From NCBI GenBank assembly GCA_001429255.1, contig LMJI01000002.1, positions 421,274 to 485,273 on the forward strand: a stretch of 64,000 nt of DNA. Reading direction: 5' to 3'. Of the stretch, positions 60,091 to 64,000 are shown in pieces. The translations under genes and the position numbers were made by a program. The notes under the pieces were generated by a model, which worked only from the letters and a program-made list of their open reading frames with translations, made no database searches and had not been told where the DNA came from. Source of the DNA: Cellulomonas sp. Root930. Lineage in GTDB: Bacteria; Actinomycetota; Actinomycetes; Actinomycetales; Cellulomonadaceae. Every line of letters starts with the position of its first letter. Within the stretch, counting starts at the first letter, position 1.

Positions 60091-61134
60091 TCAGGCGGTC
60101 GGGCGCAGGGCCTCCGCGATCGCCGGCAGGGTGCGCGGGTCGGCCTGCACGAGCATCGTCGTGATCGCCGTGCCCTCCCAGGCGGGCAGCTGGGCCCGGA
60201 TGTCGTCGACGGTGCCCACCAGGGCGATGTCCTGCACGAGCTCGAGCGGCACGGCGGCGGTCGCGCGGGCGCGGTCGCCGGCCAGGTAGTGGGCCTGGAT
60301 CTCGTCGCACGCCTCGGTGTAGCCGAGCCGGTCGAGGACCGCGCGGTGGAAGTTGGCTCCCTTGGCTCCCATGCCGCCGGCGTAGAGCGCGATGAACGGG
60401 CGGACGCTGTCCGCGGCGGACTCGACGTCGGTGCCGATCACCACCGGCACGGTCGCGACGACCTCGAACGCGTCCACCGGGGTCCGCTCGGGAGCGCGCC
60501 GCGCGAAGCCCTCGCTCAGCAGCGTGCGGTACTCGCCGTCCATCCGCGGCGAGTAGAAGAGCGGCAGCCAGCCGTCGGCGATCTCCGCCGACATCGCGAT
60601 GTTCTTCGGCCCCTCGGCCGCCAGGTGGATCGGCAGGTCGGCGCGCAGCGGGTGCACCGTCGAGCGCAGGGCCTTGCCCAGGCCGGAGCCCTCCTCGGGA
60701 CCCAGCGGGAGCCGGTAGAACTGCCCGTCGAACGTCACCGGCGCCTCGCGCGCCAGCACCTGGCGGACGATGGAGACGTACTCGCGCGTGCGGGCGAGGG
60801 GGCGCGGGTACGGCTGCCCGTACCAGCCCTCCACCACCTGCGGCCCGGAGGCGCCGAGCCCCAGCACGAACCGGCCCCCGGAGAGGTGGTCGAGCGTGAT
60901 TGCGGCCATCGCGGCCGCCGTCGGGGTGCGGGCGGAGATCTGCGCGATCGCCGTGCCGAGCCGGATCCGCGACGTGCGCGAGCCCCACCACGCGAGCGGG
61001 GTGAGCGCGTCGGAGCCGTAGGCCTCGGCCGTCCAGACGGAGTCGAACCCGAGCTGCTCGGCGCCGAGGACCGCCTCCTGCGCACCCGGCGGAGGGCCCG
61101 CCGACCAGTAGCCCGTGTGGTAGCCCAGCCGCAT
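60091..61134 (-). CDS. LLM class F420-dependent oxidoreductase (Rv3520c type)
   Basis: A 347-residue luciferase-like TIM barrel: MRLGYHTGYWSAGPPPG, FDSVWTAEAYGSDALTPLAWW, TPTAAAMAAITLDHLSGGRFVLGLGASGPQVVEGWYG and DLPIHLAAEGPKN. This N-terminus and the GASGPQVVEGWYG block match the mycobacterial F420-dependent group rather than the FMNH2-dependent sulfonate monooxygenase SsuD. The substrate is unknown. GGAGGA lies 7 nt before the ATG; TAGCCT upstream may be the -10. It lies between the two Cys-leader operons but has its own terminator. Confidence 0.88.
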   Translation of the reverse strand: MRLGYHTGYWSAGPPPGAQEAVLGAEQLGFDSVWTAEAYGSDALTPLAWWGSRTSRIRLGTAIAQISARTPTAAAMAAITLDHLSGGRFVLGLGASGPQVVEGWYGQPYPRPLARTREYVSIVRQVLAREAPVTFDGQFYRLPLGPEEGSGLGKALRSTVHPLRADLPIHLAAEGPKNIAMSAEIADGWLPLFYSPRMDGEYRTLLSEGFARRAPERTPVDAFEVVATVPVVIGTDVESAADSVRPFIALYAGGMGAKGANFHRAVLDRLGYTEACDEIQAHYLAGDRARATAAVPLELVQDIALVGTVDDIRAQLPAWEGTAITTMLVQADPRTLPAIAEALRPTA

Positions 61135-61214
61135 CGTCAGTCCTCCGGTCCGGCGTCGCCGTCGACGCCCGCGCCAGGCTACCTGCTACCCCGGGTATCA
61201 CCGAGGCGGGGACC

Positions 61215-61799
61215 TCAGATGTAGATCGCCGGGTCGTCGATCTCGACGTCGAACGGCGCGGCCACCGGGCGCAGCCGGATCGTCGCAGGCACACCGACCG
61301 CGATCGCCCCGGCGGGGACGTCGTGGATCACGACGGCGTTGGCGCCGACCTGCGCACCGTCGCCGATCCACACCGGTCCGAGGATCTTGGCGCCGGCCCC
61401 GACGACCACGTTGTCGCCGACCGTCGGGTGCCGCTTGCCGTGCCGCATCGACTTGCCGCCGAGCGTGGAGCCGTGGAAGAGGACCACGTCGTCGCCCACC
61501 TCGGCGGTCTCGCCGATGACGACGCCCATGCCGTGGTCGATGAACAGCCGCCGGCCGAGGCGTGCTCCGGGGTGGATCTCGATGCCGGTGGCCGCCCGCG
61601 CGAGCTGGGAGATCAGTCGCGCGGGCAGCCGCAGGCCGGGCTGGTGCCACATCCTGTGCGCCAGCCGGTACACCCACACCGCGTGCACCCCCGGGTACCC
61701 GAGGGCGACCTCGGCGAGCGACCGGGCCGCGGGGTCGCGGTGCCGGGCTGCCTCGAGGTCTTCCCTCAGGGTGGCCAGGAAGTGCAGGTGGTCGGACAC
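61215..61799 (-). CDS. cysE: serine O-acetyltransferase
   Basis: A 194-residue, short-type serine acetyltransferase. An N-terminal helical region (SLAEVALGYPGVHAVWVYRLAHRMW) leads into a left-handed beta-helix of hexapeptide repeats (GIEIHPGARLGRRLFIDHGMGVVIGETAEVGDDVVLFHGSTLGG) with the catalytic His in FIDHGMG. It makes O-acetylserine from serine and acetyl-CoA. GTG at 61799, 43 nt after the cysK stop: the two form an operon covering both steps of cysteine synthesis. Confidence 0.96.
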   Translation of the reverse strand: MSDHLHFLATLREDLEAARHRDPAARSLAEVALGYPGVHAVWVYRLAHRMWHQPGLRLPARLISQLARAATGIEIHPGARLGRRLFIDHGMGVVIGETAEVGDDVVLFHGSTLGGKSMRHGKRHPTVGDNVVVGAGAKILGPVWIGDGAQVGANAVVIHDVPAGAIAVGVPATIRLRPVAAPFDVEIDDPAIYI

Positions 61800-61842
61800 G
61801 GTGCCTTCGTCCTGTCGGTGGGGTGGGTGTGCTCAGGACCTG

Positions 61843-62778
61843 TCAGTCGACCAGGTCCGCGTACAGCACGGTCGACAGGTAGCGCTCGCCGAAGGACGGG
61901 ATGATCGCGACGATCAGCTTGCCGGCGTTCTCGGGGCGCTTCGCCAGGAGCGTCGCGGCGTGCAGCGCGGCACCTGACGAGATGCCGACGAGCAGGCCCT
62001 CCTCGGCGGCGGCGCGGCGGGCGACCTTGACGGCCGTCTCGGCGTCGACGTCGATGATCTCGTCGTAGACCGTGGTGTCGAGGATCTCCGGCACGAAGTT
62101 GGCGCCGATGCCCTGGATCTTGTGCGGGCCGGGGGCGCCACCGTTGAGGATGGGCGACTCGGCCGGCTCGACGCCGACGATCTTCACGCCCGGCTTGCGG
62201 GCCTTGAGCACCTGGCCGACGCCGGTGATGGTGCCGCCGGTGCCGATGCCGGCGACCAGGATGTCGATCTCGCCGTCCGTGTCCGCCCAGATCTCCTCGG
62301 CGGTCGTGGTGCGGTGGATCTCGGGGTTGGCCTCGTTGGCGAACTGGCGGGCCAGGATGGCGCCCTCGCGCTCCTTGACGATCTCGTCGGCCCGGTTCAC
62401 CGCGCCCTTCATGCCCTCGGAGCCCGGCGTGAGGATGAGCTCCGCACCGAACGCCCGGAGCAGGAGCTTGCGCTCCTTGGACATGGTCTCCGGCATGGTC
62501 AGGACGACGTTGTAGCCGCGGGCCGCGCCCACGAACGCCAGCGCGATGCCGGTGTTGCCGCTGGTGGCCTCGACGATCGTGCCGCCGGGCTTGAGCTCGC
62601 CGGACGCCTCGGCCGCGTTGATGATCGCGACGCCGATGCGGTCCTTGACGGAGTTGGCGGGGTTGTAGAACTCGAGCTTGCCGACGACGGTGGCGGGGGC
62701 CCCGTCGGTGATCTTGTTGATGCGGACCAGCGGGGTGTTGCCGATGAGCGCCGTCGCGTCGTCGTAGATGCGTGCCAT
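61843..62778 (-). CDS. cysK: O-acetylserine sulfhydrylase (cysteine synthase A)
   Basis: A 311-residue PLP enzyme. ALIGNTPLVRI at the N-terminus, Schiff-base Lys45 in NPANSVKDRIG, the substrate loop TSGNTGIALA, phosphate-binding GIGTGGTITGVG and the C-terminal SSGAALHAA. It converts O-acetylserine and sulfide to cysteine. ATG at 62778, 205 nt downstream of the end of a Cys-rich leader peptide, with a structured intervening region. Confidence 0.97.
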   Translation of the reverse strand: MARIYDDATALIGNTPLVRINKITDGAPATVVGKLEFYNPANSVKDRIGVAIINAAEASGELKPGGTIVEATSGNTGIALAFVGAARGYNVVLTMPETMSKERKLLLRAFGAELILTPGSEGMKGAVNRADEIVKEREGAILARQFANEANPEIHRTTTAEEIWADTDGEIDILVAGIGTGGTITGVGQVLKARKPGVKIVGVEPAESPILNGGAPGPHKIQGIGANFVPEILDTTVYDEIIDVDAETAVKVARRAAAEEGLLVGISSGAALHAATLLAKRPENAGKLIVAIIPSFGERYLSTVLYADLVD

Positions 62779-62920
62779 GGTTCCTCTTCGGTCGAGGCTG
62801 CCGGGGATGCCGACAGCGGGTGGGGGACTGACTAGCAGCAGAGCGTCTGGGGTCCGGCGGCGCGCGGGCGCCGGTCGGCCGATCCGGATCAGCAGGGGAT
62901 GTCCGGAACGAGGCGGGGCG

Positions 62921-62983
62921 AGCGCTGGCGCGGGAGACGGTCCCCGGTCCAGGGGATCCTCGCGCGGAAGAGCAGCCAGCGCT
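62921..62983 (-). promoter_or_regulatory. candidate attenuator structure between Cys leader peptide and cysK
   Basis: AGCGCTGGC (62921-62929) is perfectly complementary to GCCAGCGCT (62975-62983), and the latter ends one base before the leader-peptide stop codon. Inside this stem TCCCC (62941-62945) can pair with GGGGA (62952-62956). A ribosome at the end of the leader would cover one strand of the outer stem, the geometry needed for translation-coupled attenuation. Confidence 0.6.
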
Positions 62984-63058
62984 CTACAGACAGCGACAAC
63001 AGGGCAGCGCCACGCAGGCACGCCCGAGGACGGCGGGAGCGGCAGTGTGCACGCGCAT
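62984..63058 (-). CDS. Cys-rich leader peptide of the cysK-cysE operon (24 aa)
   Basis: A 25-codon frame, ATG at 63058 and TAG at 62984, encoding 24 residues with cysteines at 15, 20, 21 and 23; the C-terminal motif is PCCRC followed by Leu. GGAGGA lies 7 nt before the ATG, so translation initiation is well supported. The Cys codons are clustered at the end, directly ahead of the hairpin-forming region. It is unrelated in sequence to the leader at 59835, but equivalent in design. Confidence 0.78.
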   Translation of the reverse strand: MRVHTAAPAVLGRACVALPCCRCL

Positions 63059-63113
63059 CGCTTCGTCCTCCGAGACCGTTCGGTCGGTCGCGTCCCGCGG
63101 GTGCGGAACCGCA

Positions 63114-63136
63114 ATCGGCCACGACGCTAGCGTCAA
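63114..63136 (-). promoter_or_regulatory. candidate cysK operon promoter
   Basis: On the minus strand TTGACG (63136-63131) is a near-consensus -35 (5 of 6). The sequence 17 nt further down (about TGCGGT) is a poor -10, so the exact start site is uncertain. Confidence 0.35.
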
Positions 63137-63176
63137 CGTCGGCGCGGGCGCAAAGAGTCCCCACCAGTCGGACGGC

Positions 63177-63800
63177 TCAGGCGAGCCCCACCGCCGCGAG
63201 CCACGCCTCTGCGAGCAGCCCGTGCCCGGCGGGCGTCGGGTGCACGCCGTCGGACGCCCACGTCTCGGCGCCCGTCCGTGCCGCCGCCGCGGCGAACAGC
63301 CCGTCGGCCGGCACGAGCACCGCGCGACGCTCGGCAGCCACCCGGCGCACCACGGCGATGCGCGGGTCCAGGTCCTCGCGCCATGCGTGCTGCGCAGCGG
63401 TGACGGGCACGACGAAGGGCTCGATGAGGACGAGACGATCCACCGTTCCCACGACTGCGCGGAGGTTGTCCTCGTAGTCGTCGGTCGAGGTCGCCGTGCC
63501 TGCGTCGTACCGGCGCCAGGTGTCGTTGATGCCGATCAGGATCGACACCACGGTGGGCGCGAGCGCGACGGCGTCCTGGTCCCAGCGCGCCCGCAGCATC
63601 GCCGAGGTGTCGCCGCCGACGCCGCGGTTGAGGAACGTGAGGTCGAGGTCCGGCCGCCGAGCTCCCGCGAGCGCCGCCACGATGCCCGCGTAACCGTGCC
63701 CGAGGCTGGTGGGGTCGGTGCGGTCGCGGCCCCAGTCGGTCACGGAGTCTCCGGTGAGCAGGACGCGGTCGTGAGGCTGCAGGAAGGTCACGGGAGACAC
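63177..63800 (-). CDS. SGNH/GDSL hydrolase family esterase
   Basis: A 207-residue SGNH hydrolase: block I VLLTGDSVTDWGRD (nucleophile Ser), block II FLNRGVGGDTSAML (Gly), block III ILIGINDTWRR (Asn) and block V SDGVHPTPAGHGLLAEAW (Asp and His). It hydrolyses acetyl or short acyl esters, possibly on polysaccharide; no signal peptide is visible, so it would act in the cytosol. GTG at 63800 or 63791 are both possible starts; longer frames look unconserved. It lies 118 nt upstream of the cysK leader on the same strand. Confidence 0.88.
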   Translation of the reverse strand: MSPVTFLQPHDRVLLTGDSVTDWGRDRTDPTSLGHGYAGIVAALAGARRPDLDLTFLNRGVGGDTSAMLRARWDQDAVALAPTVVSILIGINDTWRRYDAGTATSTDDYEDNLRAVVGTVDRLVLIEPFVVPVTAAQHAWREDLDPRIAVVRRVAAERRAVLVPADGLFAAAAARTGAETWASDGVHPTPAGHGLLAEAWLAAVGLA

Positions 63801-63835
63801 CCCATCACGTCGCGCGTGCGCGCAGGGGCCGTTCG

Positions 63836-64000
63836 TCAGCGTGCGGACAGGTGCGTCAGGACCGCGTCCGCGACCGCACCCGCGTCGGTCGGCATGCCCT
63901 CGAAGTTGGACGACCCACGTCGACGCATCCACCGCAGTCCCAGGAACCACAGGCCCGGCGGGTCCGCGGAGCCGTCGACGTGCCGGGGGACACCACGGTC
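63836..64000 (-). CDS. FAD/NAD(P)-binding oxidoreductase, C-terminal fragment (rest outside window)
   Basis: The last 54 codons of a minus-strand gene reach the window edge. They encode HVDGSADPPGLWFLGLRWM followed by RRRGSSNFEGM and DAGAVADAVLTHL. The PGL-FLGL-W-RRRGS pattern is the C-terminal end of flavin-containing monooxygenase-like (CzcO-type) oxidoreductases, where it contacts FAD. The stop is 35 nt from the SGNH hydrolase start, so the two may be co-transcribed. Confidence 0.7.
   Translation of the reverse strand, partial: DRGVPRHVDGSADPPGLWFLGLRWMRRRGSSNFEGMPTDAGAVADAVLTHLSAR

Noticed and set aside
60091..61134. LLM oxidoreductase as the sulfonate monooxygenase SsuD
   Set aside because: Its N-terminus and the GASGPQVVEGWYG block match the F420-dependent Rv3520c group, and a strong terminator separates it from the ssu operon. 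It is kept only as an open question in the findings.

Overview
The window is high-GC DNA with GTG/TTG starts, 4-nt ATGA/GTGA gene overlaps and many starts preceded at 6-9 nt by a TANNNT-like -10 element (leaderless transcription). Together with a GH10 xylanase and a GH62 arabinofuranosidase carrying CBM13 modules, mycothiol- and F420-type enzymes and a Streptomyces-like tRNA style, this points to a soil actinobacterium, most likely a Cellulomonas-like member of the Micrococcales. It reads as ordinary chromosome: no phage, transposase, CRISPR array or rRNA was seen.

Layout. 1-9000: end of an ABC-F ATPase, a NUDIX-like protein, thioredoxin, a secreted xylan-degrading pair (GH62, GH10) behind a LacI-type operator, tRNA-Leu, Bcp peroxiredoxin, a GroES-like protein, tRNA-Lys, a DinB protein and a disulfide oxidoreductase. 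9000-13600: an osmoprotectant ABC importer (binding protein and two permeases on the minus strand, ATPase divergent and coupled to an ATP-grasp gene). 13600-17430: tRNA-His, oligoribonuclease, PAP2 phosphatase, small proteins, and an APC permease whose 3' end runs antisense into tRNA-Arg. 17500-26900: two paralogous, translationally coupled pairs of dynamin-like GTPases, separated by a single-stranded-DNA-binding protein and EttA. 26900-33100: thioesterases, an SDR/DUF2867 protein, topoisomerase IB, truncated haemoglobin and PTS enzyme I. 33200-37200: stand-alone PTS EIIB and EIIA, a MscS channel and a prolyl oligopeptidase. 37300-50600: MalQ, a P-loop kinase, aminopeptidase N, a FAD oxidoreductase, a mycothiol-type DsbA protein, an M13 peptidase, RpiB, an Eis-like acetyltransferase and a SpoIIE-type phosphatase. 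50600-63060: an acyltransferase, then a sulfur island.

The sulfur island is the most coherent system here. An operon transcribed leftwards from about 59930 encodes a sulfonate-type ABC importer (ATPase, binding protein, permease), acetyl-CoA synthetase, O-acetylhomoserine sulfhydrylase, a CoA-binding protein and an alkyltransferase-like protein. A second leftward unit encodes cysK and cysE. Each is preceded by a very short Cys-rich reading frame (23 and 24 codons, with Cys-Cys pairs) followed by RNA hairpins. This is the arrangement of actinobacterial cysteine-responsive attenuators, so both units are probably induced together when cysteinyl-tRNA is scarce.

The other notable points are a binding protein that looks circularly permuted relative to the OpuBC/ProX family, the duplicated GTPase pairs lacking the usual G3 glycine, and two adjacent, about three-quarters identical CBM13 modules forming a direct repeat between the xylanase and arabinofuranosidase genes. 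All functions are read from sequence motifs by eye; no database search was run.
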